Shown piece after piece: positions 11,630-21,552 of a DNA stretch of 64,000 nt; within the stretch, counting starts at the first letter, position 1, and every line of letters begins with the position of its first letter. This DNA comes from Gnetum montanum (taxonomy: Eukaryota > Streptophyta > Gnetopsida > Gnetales > Gnetaceae), in NCBI GenBank assembly GCA_015680685.1, contig MNCI01009146.1:625716-689715 (forward strand), given 5' to 3'. The position numbers and the translations under genes were made by a program. Below the pieces are notes generated by a model. It saw only the letters and a program-made list of their open reading frames with translations. It ran no database searches and was not told the origin of the DNA.

Positions 11630-13384
11630 ATGTGAGGATTGTAACCCATGAGGGGTAATCTCACATATCTCATACTTTTGGGATTGAAAAATGCCTCATA
11701 AGTGGGAAAAGTGTCATCCCTAAGTGGAAAACGTCATGTATTTCCTATATTTAGCTTATGGGTGTTAAAAATGCCTTTTGGGATGCCAAAAATGGTAATT
11801 TGATGGGTTTTATGAGGGTATAGAACTTTCTATGCTAGAAATGCATGTAGGGGGATAGATCTTACCTTCCATCAGCATGGAGGAGTGTGGGACCACCAAT
11901 ACTCAACAGGGAGGATGGTTTGACCTTCATCCCCAATGTTGAGTTCCATCTTCCTAGCATTGATGCATCTTGATGCATCTTTTCCCCGGTGTAGAAGCCA
12001 CATGTACTAGATTTCAACACTCCATTAACTTTAGAACTGACCATGCACTTCAATGAGGATGGCAGAAGAACCAGCGTGGAAGAACAAAGCCAATGTGGAT
12101 GATGTGCCCTCGTTACTATTTATAGTAAATGAAATGGCCATGGGGTTATGGTACTTTCCATACATAGTAAACCCCAAAAAATTTGGGAACGCACCTTACT
12201 TGTATGTGGTAGAAATTTTTAGACAAATTATAGCCAATTTGTAGCCAAATTATAGCCAAATTGAAGCTAACTTGTAATCTCATTCATGGCCTAAAAACTA
12301 TAAAATCTAAACCCCAACACCATTTTCAAGTTCCAAACTTTGCCATTTTTGAACATTTGAAATTTGTGGAATCCAAGAGCTCTTGCAACCTAGAAGAAAT
12401 GTAGCTTCTTGAAGCTCCTCAGCATGGAACCCCTATGACCATTGCAACCTCATTATTCCTCTTCTAATTTGTGAACTTTGGACATTTACACTATCCTCTT
12501 GGGATCCTCAACTTCTAGCATAGAGCATTTTGGTAGCTCAAATCCTTTACAGTTTTCATCCCCTAGTAGTAGGCAACATTGCAGATTTGGAGTAGTTGTA
12601 GAGGAGGTTTGATAACATTGAGAGTTGCAAAGCATTCAGATTATGAAGTGGATTGCCTCGGCTTCATTGGACTCTGGAGCCCCATTCATGTGAACCCTCC
12701 TTTGCTCTCACATGGGCATTTCTTGTATACATCTCTTGAAGTCATTCTTTATTTTTTAATAAAGCTTTAATATTTTAGTTTTGTGTGCAATTTTTGTTTG
12801 CTTTTGGTTATTTAGATCTACATTTTTTTTGCATTCTATAAGTTCCTAGGTAATTTTTTGGACCATTCAAGGCAACTTGAATTCCATTTTTTGGAGGCCA
12901 TGGGGATTTACGGTTGAGTTTACTACATCAGGAATTTTAATTTTCTAGTGATCAAAATTTTCAATTACAATAGTTTTCTAGCACTAGAAGGAGGACCTCT
13001 ACCTTATTTTTGTGTCAAAATCCTATAACCATTATTGCCAACATTGCCTTGTAGCTTTAAATCTATCATTTTTGGAAAAAACCTTGAAAACCTAATGTTG
13101 CCACTTATCCCCTTGCAATAGAAACTTCAGCGTGGAAGTTGTAGGTGTTTGGGTGTTTGATTTTCACAACACCTACTTTGAATTTCCAAGCCATGGGAAA
13201 CATTGAAAACCTATTGTGATCATTCCACCTTTTTCTTTCATATTTTCTCAATAAGGTGTACATTTAAAGTTTCAAATAATCAAACCCCCATTCCTCCCTT
13301 TTCCTTGCTATGAAAATTAGCAACTTGACAAAATTGTTTTTGGATAGAAAATACCAGCTTTCCACTTTGGTTTTCAACACCTCC
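11630..13384 (+). repeat. LTR/leader-like region of element E, left of insertion G
   Basis: No coding sequence is supported. Positions 12780-13384 align with 4480-5640 (copy F1). A CTATAAAATC box at about 12299-12308 is a possible promoter element. A phrase around ACTATTTATAGTAA (about 12115) recurs at about 20026. I read it as the LTR and start of the leader of the giant element E, interrupted at 13384 by element G. The exact LTR start was not found. Confidence 0.45.
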
Positions 13385-14496
13385 TATGGACCTATTGGTA
13401 TGTCAAAATGTTATGAAAATTGAAAGAGAAGGTTGTTTTTGTGAGTTTTTGTGTGTGTGATTCTTTTCCTTTCAAGACAAAACCTTGCATCAAGACAATA
13501 AGGTTTGTAGAAGTTTGATGAGCATGGATAAGGAATGATGAATTCATTAGACAAAGGATGGTTAAAGAAAGATGTCTTTAAGAAATAGTAGATGTCTTGG
13601 AAAAATTGAAAGATACATATGTAGAGATGTCTTTAAGAAATAGCAAATGTCTTTCCTCATGCAAAGATGTGTTCCACCAGGGAAAGACATCTTCACAGAA
13701 TGTAAGCCAATTTTAGAAAGACATCTTCTAGAATAGAGATTTCAGAAAGATATCTTTCCTAGACAAAGATGTCTTCTTAGAATAGAGGAAAATATAGAAA
13801 GACATCTCAGGCATGAATAAGACATCTTCCATGACCATTATCTACCACTAGTGAGCCTTTGCATGAGTTCTAAGATGGATTTGGAAACATGATAATTATA
13901 AAAAGACATCATTCTCATTGGGAAATATGCAAGCTTATGTGCAATTATTTTTTAATCATTTTTCAATCATTGTAATCATTGTTGCTCATTGTATTATCAT
14001 TTTTCTAGTATAAAATGTGTTGTACCTCAAAGTACAAGGATTAGCAAACTAATTTGCATTCATCCCTTGTAATTGTTCTCCCTTGTTGCCTTACAAGATT
14101 GATGTGCTTCTTGTAGGAAGACATCTTGATTGAGCTTGTTAAGATCCAATGGGATTGAGTTGTTGGTGTTGCAGCACAACACTCCTAAGCAAAGCTCAAG
14201 ATTGTAAAGGTTGTGGAAGCTTGGAAACCATATTCCAAGCGTGATAGGATCTTATAGGGTTAAGTGGTTGATGCAGTTTCACAACACTCTAGAGTGGGGC
14301 TTGAATATTGTACATGGTGTGGACCCTTCAAATCACATTTGAGAGCAACAAAGTCTAAAGTTGTGCTTGCAATCTATCCTCCAAGTGTGGACTAACCAAG
14401 CTAGGAAACTATGTTAAAATTGGTGTGTGTGCTTTATCTCAAAATGTTTTAATTTGGGAAACTTATTCATCACCCTCTTCTAAGTTCAATGCTCCA
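13385..14496 (+). repeat. 5' LTR of element G
   Basis: Aligns with 18739-19853. It starts TATGGACC where the 3' LTR has TGTGGACC (terminal TG decayed to TA) and ends ATGCTCCA. TATAAAAT at 14009-14016 is a likely TATA box. The U3 part holds the palindromic motif array described separately. Confidence 0.85.
13570..13915 (+). promoter_or_regulatory. Array of about 12 AAGA(TG/CA)TCTT motifs in U3 of element G
   Basis: Copies include AGATGTCTT at 13570, 13590 and 13625, AAATGTCTT at 13645, AAGACATCTT at 13684, 13718 and 13819, AAGATATCTT at 13747 and AAGATGTCTT at about 13766. All are one or two transitions from the palindrome AAGACGTCTT. The array sits about 95 bp upstream of the TATA box, so it is a candidate enhancer. 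Confidence 0.65.
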
Positions 14497-14500
14497 AAAG

Positions 14501-14513
14501 TGGTATTAGAGCT
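14501..14513 (+). other. Primer-binding site of element G (initiator tRNA-Met type)
   Basis: TGGTATTAGAGCT lies 4 bases after the LTR end and matches the usual plant copia primer-binding site TGGTATCAGAGCC at 11 of 13 positions. Confidence 0.85.
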
Positions 14514-14553
14514 TGGTATTTTTCATTTTCATCATCAACTTCAAGAGTGAAAA

Positions 14554-16330
14554 ATGGAGGGGAGATCTTATAGAAAGGTACCTATGTTTGATGGATTTGA
14601 CTTCACCTATTGGAAAGCTAGAATGCAAGGGTTCTTTGAATCCACTGAGTTTTAGGTATAAGAGTCAATCCTTGAAGGTTAAGCTCCACTTATTGACAAC
14701 TCCATTGGCATTGTCAACCCTCGCAACAAATGAACAGAAGAGAAAAAGGATAAGTTCATGTTTGATTCAAAAGCAAAAATTCATTTATATTTTGAATTGA
14801 ATAAATTTAAATTTAATAGAGTAGCAAGATGTAAAATGGTCAAAGACATTTGGTAAACTTTAGAAGCTACGTATGAAGGAACATTTATTGTTAAGTAATC
14901 CAAATTATTAGTTTTACAAAGTGAATACGATAAACTCAAAATTAGAGAACAAAAAATAAAGGATTATTTCTCTAGGGTTAATGATATTGTTGTATTTATT
15001 AGAGGAATAAGAAAATATTTGCCTAAAAATGACATCATCATCAAAATGATTAGAACTCTACAACTGGAGTTTAGACCAAAGGTCATGACTATGAAAGAAT
15101 TCAGAGGCTTCTTAACTCTAAAATTTGAAGAGCTTTAAAATGCTCTCATTGCTTATGAAATGAATCTCATAAGAGAAGGGGCTATCCATGAAAGGTCCAT
15201 TTCCTTGAAGACTACCTCAAAGGAAAAGTAGCTTAATGAGAATGATGAGGGTAGTGAAGATGAGATTGCCTTTTTCACTAGGAAGCTAAAAAGATTGATA
15301 ACTAGAAAAAATAAAGGAACATATCAGCAAATATTTAGTCAGTCCAAAGGTAGAGAAAGATGTAATAATTTTTTAAATTCTAATCTAGATTTTTCTTTTG
15401 TAGAATGTTGGATGTGTGATGGAAGAGGCCATATGGCCTTTGAATATCCTAGTAGTTTTAGGTTGTAATCCAAGAAAAAATCCACTAAAGAAGCAAAGAA
15501 GACCAACTTCTATACAAGTTGGAATGATGGAGAGCAAGGTGAGGAAGAAGTTGGGATGATGAAAAAAATTCTCATCCCATTTTCATGGCCCCGATTGATG
15601 AGGAGGTTGATTCATTAGATGATGATCTTAATGATGATGAGGGTTTTGATTTATTGTGTAATGAACTTTTAAATTTTAAAAAAGTTTGCAAAAATTTGAA
15701 TAAGAAAGTAAAAATAAAGGATCAAGAAATTTCTTTATTAAATACAACAATTTTAGATCTTACTAAGTAAGTATTAGACCTCAAGTTTGAGAATAAAGAA
15801 CTAACATAGTCATGTGAGCAAATTAAAGAAGAGCTTGTTGATGTAAAGCTTGTGAATGAAAGGCTAGTTAAAGGGAAAGAGTCCCTTCAAATGGTTCTTA
15901 GTAATGGAAGAAGTATACAAGACAAAAGTAGACTTGGATTCTATTCTCATAAAGAAGAACCTACACAATTGTTATCCCATCTAAAGGAATCTTTAAGGCA
16001 TAAGGGTACTACATCAAAAGAAACTCATATCCATCAAAAGACTCCTCAAAGGTTTGATCATTTTAATTACTTTCTCTATTATAGGAGGGTTAGATGTTAT
16101 TATTGTAATAAGTATGGGCATAAATAATAGGAGTGCAATATAAATTTTTATCATATGAGTACCTGGTCATATCACAAGACTCATTGGTTTTATCAAAGTA
16201 CATCGAGAAAGGGTTTATATAGGATCATTGAATGTTAAATCAAAAGACCAATGCAATCAAAAAAGAATGAAAAGTTAAACAAAAAACCAAGGGAATCAAG
16301 ATAATCTCACCAACGTGTTTGTAAGAGGAA
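14554..16330 (+). pseudogene. Ty1/copia gag relic with coiled coil and two zinc knuckles (element G)
   Basis: Starts at the ATG at 14554, just after the primer-binding site. The N-terminal block is typical copia gag (UBN2-type): FDGFDFTYWKARMQGFF, then DIW, LEATYEG, then EYDKLKI...IKDYFSRVNDI. A degenerate knuckle CWMCDGRGHMAFEY lies at 15406-15447, with its last Cys changed to Tyr by one transition. Positions 15585-16000 encode an acidic, then Lys/Leu-rich region likely to form a coiled coil. A second knuckle at 16095-16136 keeps C-x2-C-x4-H-x4-C but has two stops inside. Stops occur throughout (for example about 14653, 14731, 14853). This would have been the capsid and RNA-binding protein. 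Long gag of this type fits SIRE/Maximus. Confidence 0.85.
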
Positions 16331-16545
16331 GTCATACCTTGGACATTCGAGAATTTTGAGTGAGAGAAGAATCCTCAAAAAAGGAAATTCATTCTCTAGC
16401 TCTCTAAGCTCCATTACTTTTTGATAGTATGATTGATAGGTAGAGGTAAGTTTTCTTTTATTTTCAAGCTTTCATTAAGGCTATAGTCCATTTGCAACCT
16501 TTCCTAAACCCCATCCTAATTTTGATAAAATATTTCTTTTACAAG

Positions 16546-16738
16546 AGAAAGATGTCCATGGAAAGATTTCTTTGGAAGAACAAATATGTCTGTCTAATTT
16601 TTTTAGCATTGTAGGAAAGACATCTTCTATCAATGAAAGATGTCTACTATAACTTTAACATGTAGAAAAGATGTTTTCTTGTCATAAAAGATATCTTCTT
16701 TTTCATTCAAAGCCCTTGTTTTCCTAATGCTATAAAAG
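16546..16738 (+). promoter_or_regulatory. Internal motif array and TATA box upstream of the extra ORF in element G
   Basis: The motif of the LTR array recurs here (AAGACATCTT at about 16617, AAGATGTCT at about 16640, AAGATATCTT at about 16689, plus weaker copies), followed by TATAAAAG at 16731-16738, about 110 bp before the extra ORF's ATG at 16848. This repeats the LTR arrangement and is a candidate internal promoter. Confidence 0.4.
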
Positions 16739-16847
16739 ACAAAACCCCCATTTTTATTGTATTCCTTCATATCTATGGCATAGAGACAACCAGGGATCCA
16801 CCATTTGTAATAGTTTTATTAGAGATGGTCCTCAAGAAGATTGGAAT

Positions 16848-18425
16848 GTCCAAGGTACCATCCAAGAAATGTTCAAGAGGAATCTCGAGTAGTGTGCCAC
16901 CCTCTTACGCATCTTAGTTTTGAAGCAAAAGTGCCCAGCATAAGCTTGAGGTAGCTCAAACCACTACTATTATTTTTGAGTGTTCTCTTGCTTGTCCATC
17001 TCATAGACAACATGCTTTGTTAGACTACTTCAAGCATTTGATATGGACCACTTTTATTTCCATGAAATTTCTTGTTTGCGAGGCGGTAATTAGGGAATTC
17101 TATTATAATATCATTGTCTCTAATGTTGTTTTTGGGGCATCACATCAACTATTGAATAAATTTGTTGAGGTTTCTCCCCAAATTATGAATGCAATTATGG
17201 GTATCTCTAGTCCTGATGTCTTTTAGGTTACTATTGATACCATGCATGATATTTACACAAATAGTATAATGTCGATAGGACATAATGAATTATGTGATGT
17301 TTTACTTGATAGATAAATGTATTTTAATAGAGGTCATATTAAAAGGAGAAAAGTGACTCTTGATGCCTTTGCGTTATCACTTATTGTTTTATATAACATC
17401 ATGGTGAAAGGAGGTAGCTATAATTATCTACTACCACCCCAAGGTTTTGTACTATTTTATCTTCTTATAGGCTTACCATAGGATCTAGGACACACACTGT
17501 GTTGAGATAATTTGAGCCTCTATTCAAAGGAGAGAATCCTTAGAAATCCCTATTTCATTATTCTATTGATTTGCTAGAGGGATGTACCTATTTCAGAGTT
17601 GCCTTTGCTTAAAGGTAAGAGGAGTCTTAGAAAGTATGTGAAAAAGAGGAGTACTTCCCATGCAATAAAAATAGGACCTAGGATTAGACCTTAGAAAAAA
17701 ATAAGGAATCATCTCCATAATTAAGAAGATCCAAATCTAGTAGTGCTTAGATTAGTCCATCTTTGAAGAAGCTTCTTTGGCACTTTGCACAAGCCATTGG
17801 GCACCATGATCTAAGCCTCTCTTACATGCGTAAGAGTTTGGATGCTACTAGAATTCCTCCTCCCTCTAATGGGTAGTTATTTGAGGAGGTTAATACTCTT
17901 CCTATATCTAACAGTGAGGATGATGTTCCTATTCCACCATGACATTCTTTAGCAACTGGACCCTCACATACATATGACTCTGGGACAGAGTCAGATTTAA
18001 AGCTCGAGGTATCCCCAGTTGGTCTTCATGAAGAGCATCATGCTTCCATGTAGTAGCCAAAGCACCATGATCTAGTCCCTCCTTCTTACTCAGTTTCACA
18101 TCCTACTGATGGTCCTACCTCTTTTGAGTAATGAACTCTGGAGAGCATCTTTGGGACCATGTCCTAATGGGTCCAAATTCAATAGTTGCCAGCTCCATTA
18201 GCTCCACCAGCTTCCTCTTGATTTTGAGTGAAGCTGCACCCTAAGTAGGCTCCAGTGCAGTAGATTGAGTCCTTTGATGAAGACACTCAAAGATCTAGCC
18301 ATCCTAGCACTATTGGTGGTGACGATGAGGAGAAGACTTATTGTCCATCTAGAGTAGCAAGGAATTTTGAGTCGTAGAATGCTATCAAGTATGATTTGTA
18401 ATATTTTGTGGATGACTATGGATAG
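16848..18425 (+). pseudogene. Extra ORF of element G, plant retroelement-associated protein
   Basis: A decayed reading frame between gag and the 3' LTR. After an N-terminal part with stops, 17017-17226 encodes YFKHLIWTTF, then VCEAVIREFYYNI, VVFGASHQLLNKFVEVS and NAIMGISS. This resembles the (V/I)REFYxNh...hxFxxxxINxLLGh pattern of the 'putative plant transposon protein' type domain that accompanies gag in some plant LTR elements (family recalled, not searched). The frame continues to about 17700 with isolated stops and becomes Ser/Pro-rich and acidic towards 18400. It occupies the place of pol. It is not a recognisable envelope protein: no signal peptide or membrane segment is seen. Function unknown. 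Confidence 0.5.
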
Positions 18426-18723
18426 ATGGTATGTCTTCCCTATTATCTTTCTATGGTCTATCTTTGCTATTTATTTTTTGCTTATACCTTAATTTACAAA
18501 TCATTGAGCATCCATGCTAACCCTCATTACTAGCTACCATAGGAATTTATATGTCTTAATGATTTTCTTAGTATATTTTGATGCACTTTATTTAGATGCT
18601 TCATTCTTTTTGGTTATGAACAAAAATGGGGAGAAGTAGCTTATATGTTATTATGCATTAGTGCTTATCTATTATTATATATTGAGACAAGACTAAGTTA
18701 TTTTCTTAAGTTTTGGAAATTAT
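18426..18723 (+). other. Non-coding stretch before the polypurine tract of element G
   Basis: AT-rich, no reading frame supported; 3' untranslated part of the element. Confidence 0.6.
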
Positions 18724-18737
18724 AAAAAATGGGGAGG
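18724..18737 (+). other. Polypurine tract of element G
   Basis: AAAAAATGGGGAGG directly before the 3' LTR, the normal plus-strand priming site. Confidence 0.75.
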
Positions 18738-18738
18738 T

Positions 18739-19853
18739 TGTGGACCTTTTGGTGTGTCAAAATCTTAAGAAAAATGGAAGATAATGTTCTTTGTATGTGT
18801 GTGTGTAACTATTGTTCTTGTAGGATAAAACCTTGGATCAAGATAAGAGGTTTTTAGAAGTCTAATAAGCATGGACAAAGAATGATGAATTCATCATGTA
18901 AAGGTAGGTTGAAGAAAGAAGCCTATGAGAAATAGAAGACATCTTGATAGAATTGGAGGATTTATAGACAAAGACATCTTGAAGAAATAACAAAGGTCTT
19001 TCCTTAGGAAAAGACATCTTCCATTAGGTAAAGAAATCTTCACAGAATGATGGCTAGTTTTAGAAAGATGTCTTTCATCAAAAAAAGACATCTTTCAAAA
19101 CAGATATTTCAGAAAGACATCTTTCTTGAACAAAGACATCTTCCTAGAATAGAAGGAAAATATAGAAAGATGTCTTAGGAATTAAGAAGATGTCTTCCAT
19201 TACCATTATCTAGTCATTGCACGAGTTTCAAGATACATTTGGAAACATGACTATAAGAAGACATCATTTTGATTGGAAAATATAAGAAATTAGGTAAAAT
19301 CATTATCTAGTTATTTGTCAATCATTGTAATCATTATTGCTCTTCATTTTATTATCATTTGTCCATTGTAAAGTTTTTTTTGCCTTAAAGTACAAGGATC
19401 AAAAAAATAGGTTGCATTCATCCCTTGTAATTTTTCTTGTTTGTTTCCCTATAGGGTTGATGTACTTCTTTTTAGAAAGCATCTTAATTGAGCTTTTTAG
19501 GATCCTATGGGATTTAGTAGTTCGGGTTGCAGCACAACACTCCTGAGCAAAGCTCAAGATTATAAAGGTTATGGAAGCTTGAAAACCACATTCCAAGCTA
19601 GACAAGACATTGTGAACTTGAGTGATTGGTGTAGTGCCACAACACTCTAGAGTAGGACTTGAAGATTGTATAGGGTGTGCAGCCTTCAAACCACATTTGA
19701 GAGCAACAAAGTCCAAAGATGTGCTCACGATCTACCCTATGAGTATGGACTACCCATGTTGGGGAACCATGTTAAAATTGATATATGTGAATTTTCTCAA
19801 AACATTTTAATTTGGAGAACTTATTCATCCTCCCTTCTAAGTTCAATGATCCA
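18739..19853 (+). repeat. 3' LTR of element G
   Basis: Starts TGTGGACC and ends ATGATCCA, aligned throughout with 13385-14496. It carries the same motif array (18942-19270). The TATA position is decayed (TGTAAAGT at about 19367). Confidence 0.85.
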
Positions 19854-19858
19854 CATCC

Positions 19859-20281
19859 CCCTTCATCAATGTTGGTTAGTAAGGTGTGAGATCTTCCTAT
19901 CTCACCCCGCTTTCTTTTCCCCTTCTACACCTAGCATAAGTGTAGCTAGGAAGCCCAATGTGGGTAGGGTTTAGCACCACTTTCCATATTAGGTAAAGGG
20001 GTATATTGCCTTAGGAAACCCTTGTACTATTTATAGTAAGTGACTTATTTTGGCCAGTTTTCACCACTTTTAATTTTTTTTATTTCTACTTGCTTGAATT
20101 CACCCTTTTGGAAAAATTTTATAGCCCATATCTAACCTTTTTAGCATCATAATCATGTCTTTCTAGTAGTTTTCCAAGTTACCTTTCACATTTACTAATA
20201 GTGGGTCTAGCCAATAAGCCATAAGGATATACGACCCAAGGATCCCACTATCATTGGGTGTAGGTAATCCTTGAGGCTTAG
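19859..20281 (+). other. Leader fragment of element E between insertions G and D
   Basis: No reading frame supported. Its last 20 bases (CTTAGGGGG...) line up with the sequence just before the gag-like block of copy F1 (CTTAGGCAAGGGG at about 5870), and the match continues on the other side of insertion D at 31652. This shows it is the host element's leader. Confidence 0.5.
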
Positions 20282-20286
20282 GGGGT

Positions 20287-21135
20287 TGATGAGTATTGAG
20301 GTACCCCTACACTCAACCATACAAATACGAGTGTGTATGTGCAATGTGGTCAAACTCTGTAGATGGGCTAGTTGTGGGACCTAGATAGTTACACATTGAT
20401 CGTAGTTCATTATCTTCCCAGCTGGACTAGTATTTACTTTGTCATGTATGGTTTAGTCTAGAGTGAGGCATATGATGTGATTCTAAACTAGGTTACTCTT
20501 AGAGACGATGGAAGAAAATCTTGATTAAGCTAATGGACAACATAAAGTAAAATCTAAGCTAACCTAAGTGTGATGAGCATTCGTCCTTAATCATACATAT
20601 GCATCTTGGACCTCATGTACTATCTCTAGGATTACCAAGTGCACATTACTTAAGCACTACTAGATACGCTCCTGGGATACCAAGTAGTTACACTTGAATG
20701 TTCATGATTAAGTCGTACTCATTCTGCATTAATAACAGGAATAGTAAATGATGATAAAGGACATATTATGTAGGAAAAAAATAATAAATAATCAAAAATT
20801 AAAGTAAATAAAAGCTAAGTGAATGCTGCAATGATGGAGTAATCTTGATCTTTATTGTCAATTGTGTGCATGTCCAAGTACATCACACTTGAAGAAAGGT
20901 TCCATACAACTACAAGCATCACACTGCGGGCATGCACTTCGAAAAGAACTAAAAACTAACTAAAAGACTCTACATAATGACTAACCAAATATTCTTTTCC
21001 TATGCATTTGAGTGTTATATTTATAGGCCTACACACGAATCATGATATTTTGTATTCGATATCATGTCTAGGCTACAACATCATGCACCTGATATCGAGT
21101 ATCTGATATCAGGACTTGGTACTTACGATTCATCA
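20287..21135 (-). repeat. 3' LTR of element D
   Basis: On the minus strand it begins TGATGAATC at 21135 and ends with CATCA at 20287. A TATA box (TATAAATA) lies at 21018-21025 on the minus strand, about 110 bp into the LTR, preceded by GATATC copies at about 21058 and 21091-21110. A polypurine-like tract with GGGGG follows at 21136-21147 (minus strand). Confidence 0.9.
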
Positions 21136-21552
21136 TACCCCCATGACTGAATAATAAGTCATCCTCGAGTCAGAAAACAAAATGAGAATGAGGTCATTTG
21201 ATTACATAGTGTATAGGTATGGGATTATGAACTAATGATAAATTATTTCATGCTGCAGTGTGAAGTGAAACAAAATAAAATTGGGACACAACAGATAATA
21301 CAAAAGAAAAAATTATTGGAACTCATGTGGTTCTTAGCAGTGGTGGCTCTTCTGTAGGCCTCTTCCCCTTATCTTATGCTCCAGGATTTGGAAATGGATA
21401 TCTCTAGAGGAGTGCCTAAATATTTTCTTCTTCGATTCAAGGATTGTGTGCTGTCCAAGCTGATGTTCCAATGTTTGATGGAGTCAACACCTCCAATGGG
21501 CATGGTAGTTGTAGAAACATTTGATTGGCTTTAACGTACCAAGCCGCAAACA

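Larger units (their letters stand above)
13385..19853 (+). mobile_element. Element G: pol-less Ty1/copia (SIRE/Maximus-like) retrotransposon with an extra ORF
   Basis: Complete by structure at 6469 bp: 5' LTR 13385-14496, primer-binding site 14501-14513, gag 14554-16330, an extra ORF 16848-18425, polypurine tract 18724-18737, 3' LTR 18739-19853. Flanking 5-bp sequences are CCTCC (13380-13384) and CATCC (19854-19858), 4 of 5 matching. No protease, integrase, RT or RNase H sequence was found, and only about 700 bp separate the second zinc knuckle of gag from the extra ORF, so pol is absent and not merely decayed. It would have depended on a related autonomous element. The lineage call rests on the long coiled-coil gag with two knuckles and the LTRs of more than 1 kb. 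Confidence 0.8.

Noticed and set aside
12053-12244. 63-codon plus-strand frame in the leader-like region of E
   Set aside because: Falls in repeat sequence with no family resemblance; chance open frame.
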